From assembly GCF_040939455.1 (NCBI RefSeq), contig NC_134112.1, positions 68,341,001 through 68,405,000 of the forward strand: a stretch of 64,000 bases of DNA. The letters are read 5' to 3'. Below, in pieces: positions 38,450-48,765 of this stretch. Positions within the stretch are counted from its first letter, which is position 1. Every line of letters begins with the position of its first letter. Both the position numbers and the translations under genes were made by a program. The notes under the pieces were generated by a model. That model was not told the DNA's origin and did no database searches. It saw only the letters and a program-made list of their open reading frames with translations. This DNA is from Microcebus murinus. Taxonomy: Eukaryota; Chordata; Mammalia; Primates; Cheirogaleidae.

Positions 38450-39245
38450 TTATTAGTTGGTTACTATGTGTCAAACATTTTTAGATAGTGTTTACACAAA
38501 TGTGAATATTTGACATTGTTCTCAAGGAGCTTCTCATCTAGTAGAAGAACCAGAGAAGTAAACGTGAAAATATAATTCAAATTGGTAATGCCTATGATAG
38601 AGAAGGGCAAGTTCCATGAGCATTCAGAGAATACATATACCATATTTCCCCCAAAATAAGACAGGGTCTTGTATATATTTTTCCTCAAGAAGACACCCTA
38701 GAGCTTATTTTTGGGGGATGTGTTATTTTTTTTTAAATACAATACAATAATCTACATTTATTCAAATATAGTTAAGTCATCTTCTTCTGGAACATCATCA
38801 ATAACTCTCCAAACCCCGAATTCCATCCTGAATTTCTTGTGACTCTAGACACTATTTACTTTAGAACCATTGGCCCCAATCTCTCATGTTGAGCAATAGA
38901 GCTCTCATGGGGCAGATGAGAAGGGCTGCTCGTCTTCTTTACCTCTCTGGGACGAAATGCATGGATTGTGCAGATACGCTGCTCCATAGCCACGCCCATC
39001 ACTAAGTCTTATTTTCAGGGTAGGGCTTATATTGCGCAAATGGTTAGAAATCCTACTAGGGCTTATTTTATGGGTAGGTCTTATTTTCTGGGAAACATGG
39101 TATATTGAATTTCTAAAAGTTATGGCATCTATGCTAAAGCCCAACAAGCAAGTAGAAGTGATCCAGAGAAGAAAGGACATTACAAGTAGCAAAAATAGCA
39201 TATGCAAAGTCACAGTAAAAGCATTACATGTTGAGGGAACTTTAA
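38450..39245 (-). mobile_element. L2 LINE fragment split by a DNA transposon
   Basis: Antisense L2 runs from about 38450 (tatttattagttggttactatgtgtcaaac, ctcaaggagcttctcatctagtagaag) to 38639. It resumes at 39101 and continues through gaagaaaggacattacaagtagcaaaaatagcatatgcaaagtcacagtaaaagcattacatgttgaggg. The two halves are consecutive parts of the same L2 3' region, so the inverted-repeat element between them inserted later. Confidence 0.65.
38640..39100. mobile_element. Non-autonomous Tc1/mariner-like inverted-repeat transposon, 461 bp, TA target site
   Basis: The left end ccatatttcccccaaaataagac (38640-38662) and the reverse complement of the right end (39078-39100), ccatgtttcccagaaaataagac, agree at 20 of 23 positions. 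TA, within TATA on both sides, flanks each end (38638-38639 and 39101-39102). Inside each end the motif aaaataag or its complement recurs, with cttattttt near 38704, cttattttcaggg near 39009 and cttattttatggg near 39063. The central region is unrelated to the ends and carries no transposase frame. The open frames of 132 and 96 codons that overlap it run out into flanking L2 and are not transposase. TA duplication and terminal repeats fit Tc1/mariner; piggyBac would give TTAA. Confidence 0.85.
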
Positions 39246-39379
39246 GTTTCATTAATGTGTTTCTAATACCTACCACAATGTCTGACACAAAATATATGCT
39301 CAATAAAAATGTAATTGAATGAGTTTAGTTGAGTATAGGGTCAGGGATGTAGGAAAGGACAGGTTAACAAATATTTCAT

Positions 39380-39850
39380 ACAAATGTCTAGCAAATTCAA
39401 GAAAAATGCATCACTAAAAATGAAAAAATAACAAGATACCATTTAATTTACAAAATTAGAAACATTAAAACAAAAGGAAACATCCAGTGTGGTTGAAAGA
39501 AACATCGAACTAGTGACACGTTTTTATATTTCAAATGGCAGGTAAATTGATCACTTTTGGAAAGAAAGTTTTCCTAAATAAATTAAGACCCTTAAATAAA
39601 TAAACTTCATTTGTTGGGTGAATTTCCTGAAAAACTATTTATTGTTAAAAAAATGTACAAAAACACCAATTTCCGCAATACTTTAAGTCAGAAGTGGAAA
39701 GAGACTATCATAACAGTAAAAAATATTCAAGTAAAGTATCCATTCTACATCATTATAAAAGATAGCTAAAGAAAGTTTGAAGTCTCAGGAAAAACCTTTG
39801 TTCTGACATAAAAATAAAAAGTTTGAAAGTGAAAAACATAAATTTTATTT
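39380..39850 (+). mobile_element. Possible old L1 fragment
   Basis: The order of aagataccatttaatttacaaaattagaaa, aacatccagtgtggttgaaag, tttcaaatggcaggtaaattgatc and tttttgg-type words resembles a heavily decayed L1ME 3' ORF2 region. No frame remains. Confidence 0.35.
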
Positions 39851-39999
39851 TAAAACCAGGTGCTGTAGACTAGGGAAAATGCAGCAAAATGTTGACAATT
39901 TTAGATGTGAAACAAATGGTACTTTTTTTCCCTTCTACCTTGCTATTGTCTCTAAGTTTACTGTATATGAAGAAGTCATCACACACCCAAGCTAAACAA

Positions 40000-40199
40000 T
40001 TTTTTTTCCAATTTTTAAAATTAATTAATTAATTTATTTTTAGAGTCAGACTCTTACTATATTGCCCAGCCTGGAATGCAATGGCTGTTCACAGGTGAGA
40101 TCATAGTACACTATAGCCTTGAACTCCTGGAATCAAGTCATCTTCCTGCCTCAGCCTCCCAAGCAGCTGGGACTAGTGGTGTATATCATCATGCCCAGC
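40000..40199 (-). mobile_element. FLAM/FAM-like Alu monomer
   Basis: This is a single free Alu arm in reverse: gagtcagactcttactatattgcccagcctggaatgcaatggctgttcacaggtgagatcatagtacactatagccttgaactcctgg, ending atgcccagc. The piece ggctgttcacaggtgagatcatag keeps 7SL-like sequence that dimeric Alus have lost. Its A-tail is the T-rich stretch at about 40000-40040. Short agctaaa repeats (about 39990-39996 and 40197-40203) may be a target duplication. Confidence 0.8.
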
Positions 40200-41250
40200 T
40201 AAAAAGAATTGTTAATGTTTACTAATTATCCTAAATTGAAAATATATAGACTTCTGTGATGCCATTTAGAAATAATGTGCTAAAACCTGGAATAGAGGGT
40301 AGTGGTTTTGAAGGTGTTATCCTTTTCATGTAGTTTTGTCTTCTTCCCAAAAGTAATTCAAAGGTGATCTTTCAAAATTAAGTGGAATTGGCTAATACTG
40401 CTTATTAATGGGGAGAAAGAAGAAGGAAAGGTAGGTAGAACAGGTCTTATGTAGTCAGCCTTATCGGAGGGGAAACTCCTAAAATCAGTGAATGATATGC
40501 ATGCAAAGTTCCTCACAACCTGTGCACAAAGAAAGAAAAGATAGCTGCTATGTGACTTCCATGACAGAAAAAGAAAGGATCATTTGCTAAGTTTTAACTA
40601 ATATACTGTAGATTCAGATCTTTCAATCAAACAGCTTTCCAGTAATGAATATGTCAATTAGGTGTAAGTTTTTCTTTATACACAGCTGAACTTTTGACCA
40701 CTTTATTTTGTTTCCTCAGGGCACATTCCAGGTGGATGAATTGCACAGTTCTTACTGTATAGTTCTCCTTATGTAATAAAAAGTAAACTTCTTTTTAAGG
40801 TACTAAGAGTTTCTTGTATAACAAGAAGATTAGACCCTTGTTTGGCAAATATGTTGCTTATATTTTTGCTTTCACTTGATAATTTTTATCTTTTGACATT
40901 GTTTATAATTTTTTTTCTCTTTGCAGAAATTTCTAATGTATCATTTTTCTGAACCCATACACAGGTATAGAAAAAATAAAAAATAGAAATATTTTCTTTT
41001 ATTTTTGAATACCTCAGTTTACTATTTTTAGCATTCCCCCCAGCACCTCTCCTGTTTCACCTGATAACAGATGAATTTTATTCACTCCACTATAAATCTA
41101 ATGATTTCAAGTTTAAAAAATTGTCAACTCAGGATTCCCTCCATTCTTCTCCCTTTATTTCTCCCTGGGGAGGCATGTAAATTCCGAGGTCATCTGAGGG
41201 TCACAGTGTATGTGGGGGGGATGTGATTGGTCCTCAGCTGGGTTCTGTTC
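40200..41250. other. Mostly unassigned sequence
   Basis: No gene is seen. About 40835-40935 (tttggcaaatatgttgcttatatttttgc ... ctctttgcagaaatttct) resembles a decayed antisense L1 ORF2 fragment. Confidence 0.4.
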
Positions 41251-41257
41251 ACGTTTC

Positions 41258-41383
41258 CATCTGCTGAGATGGTTATTACACCCACTGGTGGTTGGCCTGA
41301 CTAAAATGGCTGCATTCCCCAACTGCGTGGTAGTCATCTGCTGGTGTTTCCTGTTGTGACAACCATCTGCTGCCATCTGCTGG
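41258..41383. repeat. Four copies of CATCTGCTG, two within a near-tandem 39 bp unit
   Basis: CATCTGCTG occurs at 41258-41266, 41335-41343, 41364-41372 and 41374-41382. Copies two and four are each followed by gtgtttcct and a similar tail (gttgtgacaaccat against ctcgttacaaccat), which makes a short tandem duplication. The first copy sits in a 6 bp stem, ccatct-gctg-agatgg. The overlapping 93-codon minus-strand frame repeats RKHQQM because of this structure and is not considered a gene. Confidence 0.75.
41370..41383 (-). promoter_or_regulatory. CTCF-like core motif
   Basis: The minus strand reads CCAGCAGATGGCAG, which fits the CTCF core consensus CCASYAGRKGGCRS at all 14 positions. It is created at the junction of the third and fourth CATCTGCTG copies. 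Occupancy cannot be judged from sequence. Confidence 0.4.
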
Positions 41384-42245
41384 TGTTTCCTCTCGTTACA
41401 ACCATGAGGCCTCTTCAGGTCCCATAGAGTTCTCAAAACTTAACAGCTGCATACTTTTCAGGGTAATTTCATCTTCTCCCTGTTACTTTCTACGATTACA
41501 GAAAATTTGTGAGATTGCCTCAGCTCCTTCATATGAACATCCCAGTTGGTTCTATGCTTCTGTGATGCCAACAGCAACTCCCGTGAAGAACCCTCCCTCC
41601 TGGAGTTCCTTTTACACTTAGATCCCAAATCTCTTTCTCCTACTCTTGAGAAAACTCTTCTTTCCTTCTGTGTAGACTAAAACTGGCTCTGTTTTATTCT
41701 CCCATATTTTTCTGTCTTTAAATTGGGCCACAGAAAGGCCAAGAAATTGACTCAATTCTCTTTGACTACCATGAGCTGTCTCACCCCCTTTGTATCAATA
41801 AAGACCTTATGTTCAGTTCTGATACTTAAGTTAATACTGTAGTGAGGTTAAAGGGAACATAGGAAATAATCTGCCTGCTCAAATTCAACGATGTCATTCT
41901 GTGTCAGTTTTTATGAAGAGGGATCTGTTCATCCTGCTACTCCTGCTTCTGGGTTTATGGCCTGGTTATTCTAAGGTCTTTTTCACGTCAAGATTTTGCA
42001 AAATTTTAACCATATTTTCTTCTAGTACTTTTATAGCCTCAATATTTTAAACATTTAAATATTGGACTTATTTGATCTTTATGTTATTGTACACAGTGAA
42101 ATAGGAATGCAGTTTACTAATTTCTCAAAATGACACAGCTACCTAGTGGTTTGGATTTCTTGGAGGAAGAATTAGACTGAAGTACTCTGAGTTGCTAGGA
42201 ACAATCATTAATTTTATGACTGGACCTATGAACCTGTCGTTAGAG
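41384..42245. other. Unassigned sequence, with a possible L1M fragment
   Basis: About 41995-42150 (ttctagtacttttatagcctcaatattttaaac ... gtacacagtgaaataggaatgcag) resembles decayed antisense L1M ORF2. No gene is seen. Confidence 0.35.
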
Positions 42246-42420
42246 TCAGAGAATTTGTTCTCAACTTTGCCTGCTTATCAGAACCCCTGAGGAGCTTTAA
42301 AAAATACTGATAACTGATTCCTACCTCCTCATATAATAGTTCTGGGGTATGTCATGATTTTAAAATCTTCCTAGATGATTTTAATGCACAATAAAGGTTA
42401 AAAACTGTGATGCTAGAAGA
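42246..42420 (+). mobile_element. MER5-like hAT non-autonomous element
   Basis: The start gttctcaactttgcctgcttatcagaacccctgaggagctttaaaaaatactgat, the middle ggggtatgtc and the end tgattttaatgcacaataaaggttaaaaactgtg follow the MER5 family pattern, including the near-palindromic ends. Confidence 0.6.
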
Positions 42421-43449
42421 CTGTCTTTAGGAGAAAAGAGAGCATGCTCTCATACTTCTCATTCTCCCATGGAATTTTAAAATATAAATACAAAAATTAT
42501 AGATGCAGAATTTATGTTTATTCATTCTTGTTTAAGATATGGTTTAGAGTACAATAAAATAAAATAGAAAAAAGTAAAGAAGGTGAGAAGATTTGAACAG
42601 AAGTAAAATAATACTTGCAAAGATAAAATTAAAAGGGTAATGTACATATATAAATATGTACATATGCTGATGTAGGACCATAAATTTGGCTAAGCTTTTT
42701 AGCAGTGAACATTACACAGGGAAACAATATCATTGTAGGATTTATAGTGTTCCTAAAATGAAAATAGCCGAGGTGCTTCAGATAAAAACACTACCCTGTC
42801 CAGGCATCAGAGGAAAATTATATCCGAATTCATTTACAAAGATGGTTCTATATAGCACTGTGAATAACATCTTCCATCATCATTATCATTACAATGAATG
42901 TAGATATTCTGTTAATAGAACTTTGGGGTCAAATGGTGACATTAATGGTCATTTGGTCACTAGGAGATTTGAAGTTTTGTTTTGTTTTTAGATGAGTTTC
43001 AGGGTGTATTTACTGAGTTGGTTCCTCAGTCCTCAGTGTGGATCATTGGTGTCCACCAAAATACTGCGGAAGCAATTATACAAAAGGCAGGTATGATGCT
43101 GTTCAGTCTTGATATTCTTAATATGCTTGGCTTGAGTCAGAGACTTTAATAACTTTAAATTATTCTATGTCTTAATTTTTACCTCAGGGGGTAAGAGATC
43201 AGAGAAATTTTTTAGGATCTAGCAATAGCTAAGCATCCTCTTCTTAGAAAATAATATACAATCGATCCTCATTATTCACAGGTTTTGAATTTATGAATGC
43301 ACCTACTCACTAAAATGTACTTGTAACCTCAAAGTCAATACTTGAGGTCCTTTCAAAGTCATTCTCAGATGTGTGCATGTACAAAACATCAAAGACTTTG
43401 AGTTGCCTGATGCACACATTCCCAGCTCAGACAGAACAAGACAATGCTT
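42421..43449. other. Unassigned sequence
   Basis: No gene was recognised. The 101-codon frame at 42686-42991 has no recognisable domain and no start context of note. Confidence 0.5.
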
Positions 43450-44315
43450 TGCTTCTTCTTCTCCTTTTTTTTTTTTTTCATTTTTCCTATTTTTAAATTC
43501 TAGAATATTATGGGGGTGCAAATGTTTTGGTTCCATGGATTACTTTTGTGCTGCTTGAGTCACAGTTATAAGTGTGCCTAGTACCCAGATAGTGTACGTT
43601 GTACATATTAGGTATGATTTCATCCATCTCCTCCTCCTCCCTCCCACCTGCAAGATTTACATTGAGTTTTACTTCCATCTTTCCACATGAGTGCTGATCA
43701 GGTAGTTTCAATTTAATAGGGAGTACATGTGTGCTTGTTTTTCCATTCTTGTTATACTGATACTTCCTTTAGGAGAATGGTCTCTAGTTCTATCCAGACT
43801 GTTGCAAAATGTATTAATTTATTTTTAATGGCTGAGTAGTATGGCATGGTGTACATATACCATATTTTATTAATCCACTCATGAATTGATGGGCACTTGG
43901 GTTGATTCCACATCTTTCAAATTGTGAATTGTGCTGCAGTAAACATTCTAGTGCAAGTGTTTTTTTTTTGACAAAATGACTTTTTCCCTTTTATGTAAAT
44001 GCCCAGTGGTGGGATTACTGGATCAATAGTAGGTCTTCTTTTAGTTTTTTGAGGAATCTCCATACTATTTTTTCATAGAGGTTACACTAGTTTGCAGTCC
44101 TACCAACAATGTATAAATGTTCCTTTCTCCCTGCATCCACGACAGCATCTATTGTTTTGGGACTTTTGATAAAAGCTATTTTCACTGGGGTTAGGTAATA
44201 TCTCACTGTGGTTTTGATTTGCATTTCTCTGATAATTAGTGAAGTAGAGCATTTTTTCATATATTTACTGCCATTAGTCTATCTTCTTTTGAAAAGCTTC
44301 TGTTCCTGTCTTTTT
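43450..44315 (-). mobile_element. Strepsirrhine-type L1 3' end, 5'-truncated
   Basis: The poly-T (43466-43479, the A-tail) is followed by gaatattatgggggtgcaaatgttttgg, then a distinct 3' UTR, tccatctcctcctcctccctcccacctgc, then cagactgttgcaaaatgtattaatttatttttaatggctgag and further ORF2 sequence in reverse up to about 44315. It parallels the elements at 52085-53095 and 56012-62598 but differs from both in the 3' UTR, so it is another subfamily of the same lineage. No frame is open. Confidence 0.85.
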
Positions 44316-44972
44316 GTTTCAACTCTCATGCTGTAAACAAGTGCCATTTTCATGGTGTATTTAGTGCCACGTTTTTTTTCACATTTTTGTGCTTTTTGTT
44401 AATGATTTCTGTTTTAAATGGCCCCCAAGTATAATGCTGAAATGCTGTTTAGTGTTCCTAAGCACAAGAAGGCTGTGAGGTGCCTTATGGAGAAAATGTG
44501 TGTTAGATGTGCTTTATTCGGGAATGATTCATAGTGATGTTGATTCTGAGTTCAATGTTTAATAAATCAATAATATATATTAAATGAGATGTCTTTAAAT
44601 AGAAACACACATAAGACAAGGTTATGTATTAATTACTTGACAGTAAATCTTGTGCCCAGATGCTTGCAAAAATCAATCTCTATATTTTCCCAAGGAATGT
44701 AACCCTGAATTTCCCCTAGGAGCAGTGATTCAGTATTTGCTAATTCTATGTTCGTGGTGACTTTATAAAACACAACTACTGCAAATATCAAGAACTGAAC
44801 TATATACACACAGAATTTTTCTTCAAATTTGGAGATTTTATGAGATCATGAGGCCTGTTCAAGTATGTTGGATAAGAGCTATCGATAAAGAATTGATGTA
44901 TTGAATATATTCAGAGCTATCTTACATAAGTAAATTTTTCCCTCAATGAGATTTTTATTAATATAACAGTTA
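44316..44972. other. Unassigned sequence
   Basis: No gene or named repeat was recognised between the L1 end and the MIR. Confidence 0.5.
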
Positions 44973-45120
44973 TCTGCTCTAAAGCCAGTATTCCAGGGTT
45001 CAGACCTTGCCTCTGTTACTTACTAGGTGTGTGACCTTGGAAATACTTCTTAACCTAAGCTTCGTTATCTGCAAAATAAGGGAAATGAGGAAAGGAACTG
45101 GAACATTAAACAGTTCATGT
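44973..45120 (+). mobile_element. MIR SINE, sense
   Basis: Sense MIR: gctctaaagccagtattccagggttcagaccttgcctctgttacttactaggtgtgtgaccttgg, then ttcttaacctaagcttcgttatctgcaaaataagg. The tRNA-derived head and CORE are present and the 3' part is lost. Confidence 0.88.
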
Positions 45121-45879
45121 GATATTGCTAATATTTTAAATGGATTGAATATTGACCAGAGAAATACCCGAAGTTTGTGAATTTCCATTACTCAGGTAAA
45201 AGGGGGTTAGATAGAGAAGAGTGAGTAGAAGGATTTTTTTTAATTTTTTTTTTAAAAGCACTCTTTTTATATTTTAAAAAAACACCCTTAACAAGTATAA
45301 GGCTTCTCAGTTAAACCATTTACCATTCAGCTCCACATGATTTTGTTCACAAATGAGTTTGGTGGGAGCTAATAACTGAAAGAATAGCCTGCAGAAAAGC
45401 AAACATCTCATTCCCAAACTTTGCGTTGGACATAACAAGGCAAATAGCTGGGTTTTAAAATGAAGAAAAATGGGTTAGCAGCTAATGAGATTAAAACTAT
45501 TAAAGTGAGAGTTAAAAGATTAAGATAAAGGGCTAAAGTAAAGGCAAGGAGCTTAGAGATTATAAAGGGAGGGAAAAAAGCAAAAGGAATATGCACTAGA
45601 AGCAGATAAGGCATGTGTGCCTAAGACAAGGCTCAAGGTATGTCCTGTTTCCTGAAGGGCTTGGTCCCTTGTAACAGTGGTGTCAACTACATCTCTGATA
45701 AACAGTTCTTCAGGGATCTGCAGTAACAAAGCACAGGATCACTCAGTTCAAACAACTGGAGGGCTTTAGGCCTAGTAGCAATTCATCTAAGCTAAGTAGA
45801 ACACACTGATAAAATAAGTGTGATAGTAAAATAATTCTACTGTACTAAAAAGTTGACATTTAGGGATCTCCAACCTTCT
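45121..45879. other. Unassigned sequence
   Basis: No gene was recognised. A T/A-rich patch lies at about 45230-45285. Confidence 0.5.
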
Positions 45880-46236
45880 TCTTTTACAATGCCATGGCTA
45901 TTTTTGGCCCTTTGCCTTTTAATATAAAATGCCAAAAATTCATTTATCAGTTTCCACTGATAGTGTTAGGAATTTAATCTATAGATTGCATTTGACCTAT
46001 ACAGATCAGTTTGGTGATAATTGACATCTTTGCAATATAAGTCTTTAAATATATGAGCACAGTATGTTCCTCCATTTATTTAGGATTTTAAATTCTCTCC
46101 ATAATGTTTTGCAGTTTCACTATAAAGATATATAGGTTAGATTTATTCCTACATATTTAATGTTTATTCATGCTCTTATAAATAGTATTTCTTTAAAATT
46201 TCATTTATTTCATTTTACATTTGTTTATTGCTGGTA

Positions 46237-47424
46237 CAATCGCGTGCTGCATAATGACATTTCAATGATGGACCACATATATAGCACTGATGCCATAAGA
46301 GCTGAAAATTTCCTATCACATAGTGACATCATAGCCAACCTAATGTCCAAGTGCAATTCATTATTCACATGTTTGTGATAATGTTAGTGTAAACTAACCT
46401 ACTGAGCTGCCAGTCATATAAAAGTATAACACATATAATTATGTATAATACATAATACTTGATAAAATATTAATAATGAATGACTATTACTGGTTTATGT
46501 ATTTACTATCCCATACATTTTATTATTATTTTAGAGTATACTCCTTCTACTTATAGATATTAATATTAAAAAAGTTAATTGTAAAAAAGCCTCAGGTGGG
46601 TCACAGGAGTTATTCCAGAAGGCAGCATTTTTATCATAGGAGATGACAGCTCCATGTGTGTTATTGTCCTTGAAGACCTTCCAGTGGGACAAGATGTGGA
46701 GGTGGATGACAGTGATATTGGTGATTCTGATCCTATACGTGTGTTTGTGTCTTAGCTTTTATAAAAAAGCTTAAAAAATTAAAAAAACATAAAACTTTAA
46801 AAATAGAAAACAGCTTATAGAATAAGGATATAAACAAACTTTTTTGTACAATTGTACAATGTGTTTGTGTTTTAAGCTAAGTATTATTACAAAGGAGCCA
46901 AAAAGTTAAAAATAAATCGATGTTTATAAAGTGAAAAAGTTCCAGTAAGCTAAGTTTAATTTATTATTGAAGAAAGAAAAATAAATACATTTTTCTTTTT
47001 TAATAAATTTTTTTAGTAAATTATTTAATAAATTTAGTGTAGCCTAAGTGTACAGTGTTTATAAAGTCTATATTAGTATAATGTCCTAGGCCTTCACATT
47101 CACTCATAACTCACTTACTGACTCATCCAGAGCAACTTCCTATTCTGCAAGCTCCATTCATTGCAAGTGCCCTTCAGAAGTGTAACTTTTTTTATCTTTA
47201 ATATCATATTTGTACAGTATCTTTTCTATGTTTGGATATACAAATATATACCATTGTGTTATAATTCTCTACTGTGTTCAGTACAATAACATGCTATACA
47301 AATTTATAGCCTAGGTTATACCATATAGCTTAGATATATGGTAAGTAGTCTATACCATCTAGGTTTATGTAAGTAATGATACATTTCTATGAACATATCC
47401 CAGTTGTTAAGTGGTACATTACTA
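46237..47424 (+). mobile_element. Tigger-family (pogo-like) DNA transposon, internally deleted
   Basis: The ends are Tigger-like: caatcgcgtgctgcataatgac on the left and, reverse-complemented, a decayed tagtaatgtaccacttaacaactg on the right. TA flanks both (46235-46236 and 47425-47426). The interior carries the Tigger 3' noncoding block (gtgtttgtgttttaagctaagtattattacaaagg; taatgtcctaggccttcacattcactc; tctatgtttggatatacaaatatataccattgtg). Most of the transposase is missing. Confidence 0.85.
46606..46737 (+). pseudogene. Tigger transposase C-terminal tail remnant
   Basis: A 44-codon stretch without stops keeps residues typical of the acidic tail of Tigger transposases: IIGDDSSM, then LEDLPVGQDVEVDDSDI. 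In pogo-like transposases this lies downstream of the DDE domain, which is absent here. It is a non-functional remnant inside the internally deleted element. Confidence 0.65.
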
Positions 47425-47818
47425 TATATAGAATAAACCAATTGCCATTTTTTTCATATTAACCTTGCATTCAATGACCTGGCTAAATTTACTCTTAAAC
47501 TTACATAACTTGCACTCTCTTTTGGGTGCTGTGCACATCATCATTTTTGGTTATGAATTATAAGAGCTTTAATTCTTCCTCTTCAGTTCTTTTATTTCCA
47601 AAGCATTATTTCCCTCTTCCCCTCCTCATCCTCTTCTTCTCCTCCTATGCTTCCTCTTTCATCTTTTTGCCCTATTGAATTGGCTACAAACTTCATTCAA
47701 TATTGAGCAGAAATAATGATAGTAGACATGTTTGCCATGTTTCCAGTTCCAGGGGAAATATTTCAATATTTTACCATTAAGTACCTTATGTATTTTAAAG
47801 TTATGAATGTATATACAT

Positions 47819-48765
47819 AAAAAGACATCATTAAGAGAGGCAAAGACCCCATAATATGCCAAAATTAAAAAAAAATTAAAAAAAAAAAAGAGAGGCAAAG
47901 AGCAGTCACAGAATGGAAGAAGATATTTTCAATACATACCTCTAGTGAAGGACTTCTATTCAAAATATATAAAGAACTCCTACAAGTTCATAAAAGTCAG
48001 ACAACTTAATTGAAAATGGGCAAACATTTGAACAAATACTTCACAAAAGAGGATATCCAAGAAGCTAAAAAACATGTGAAAAGGTGAATACATTTATAAG
48101 TCATCAAGGAAATAGAACTTAAATCCACAATGTAATACCACTACATACCCACTAGAAGGGCTAAAATGAAAATGACTAATAACCTCAAGTATTGTTGAGT
48201 GTATATAGTGGTAGAAATCTCATGCATGGCTGGCAGGAGTATAAAATAATAACATCTTTTTAAAGAACTATTTGATGGCATCTATTAAAGCTCAACACAT
48301 ACATATTCTGTGTCCCAACATTTAGATACTCTATGAAAACACCTATCATAAATAAATTCATGCACAGGGTGTTCATAGAAGTATTATTTCATATAAGTGA
48401 AAACTGGGAAATAGTTTGTGTCTATCAAGAGTAGAATTAATGAATATATAAATATTATATATATTATAGTACGTTATAAAGCAATGAGAAGAAGAAGCTG
48501 TTGCTACACACAACTTTGAACTTGGTAGATTACATATTATAGGCAATTCAAAAACAGAGAAAACTAATCAATGCTATTAGAAGTCAAGGTGGAGAATAGT
48601 ACTAGGACAAAGCACAGGGAGGCTTCCAGAGTGCTAGTATTAAATATTGTGATCTGGAAGCTGGTTACATATGTGTATGTGCAAGTTCACTGAGCTGTAG
48701 ATAAGTGATTTCTGCATTTTCCTGCATGCATGTTACACTTCAGTAAAAAGAACGACAAAACAAAC
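47819..48765 (+). mobile_element. Old L1 3' end (L1ME-like), carrying a micro-insertion
   Basis: Sense L1: aagacatcattaagagagg and cagaatggaagaagatattttcaatac (end of ORF2), then gtaataccactacataccc, gcatggctggcaggagtataaaat and the L1ME-type 3' UTR ending ctgcatgcatgttacacttcagtaaaaag. It is interrupted at 47847-47887 by a tiny young L1 insertion. No frame is open. Confidence 0.8.
47847..47887 (+). mobile_element. Ultra-short 5'-truncated L1 insertion (about 20 bp plus A-tail)
   Basis: The core ccccataatatgccaaaatt matches the extreme 3' end of the young L1 in this window (the minus strand near 56056-56071 reads ccccataatatgctgaaat) and is followed by an A-rich tail. A perfect 14 bp direct repeat, aagagaggcaaaga, flanks it at 47833-47846 and 47888-47901, splitting the host L1ME frame words. 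This is a complete target-primed insertion of minimal length. Confidence 0.8.

Larger units (their letters stand above)
45880..47810 (-). mobile_element. Old L1 (L1M-type) ORF2 fragment interrupted by a Tigger element
   Basis: Minus-strand L1 runs from about 45880 to 46236 (gatagtgttaggaatttaatctatagattgc ... tttgtttattgctggta). It continues at 47427 (gaataaaccaattgccatttttttcatattaaccttgcattcaatgacctggc) to about 47810. The two parts join where ORF2 sequence would be continuous, which shows the DNA transposon inserted afterwards. All frames are broken. Confidence 0.78.

Noticed and set aside
38640..39100. PiggyBac-type element as an explanation of the inverted-repeat transposon
   Set aside because: PiggyBac inserts at TTAA. 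Here both sides show TA within TATA, which favours a Tc1/mariner-like element.
38905..39303. 132-codon minus-strand frame and the 96-codon plus-strand frame beside it
   Set aside because: Both cross the boundary between the inverted-repeat transposon and the L2 and contain no transposase or other motif.
41155..41436. 93-codon minus-strand frame with repeated RKHQQM
   Set aside because: The repeated residues come from the CATCTGCTG-containing DNA duplication. No homology or expression context is visible.
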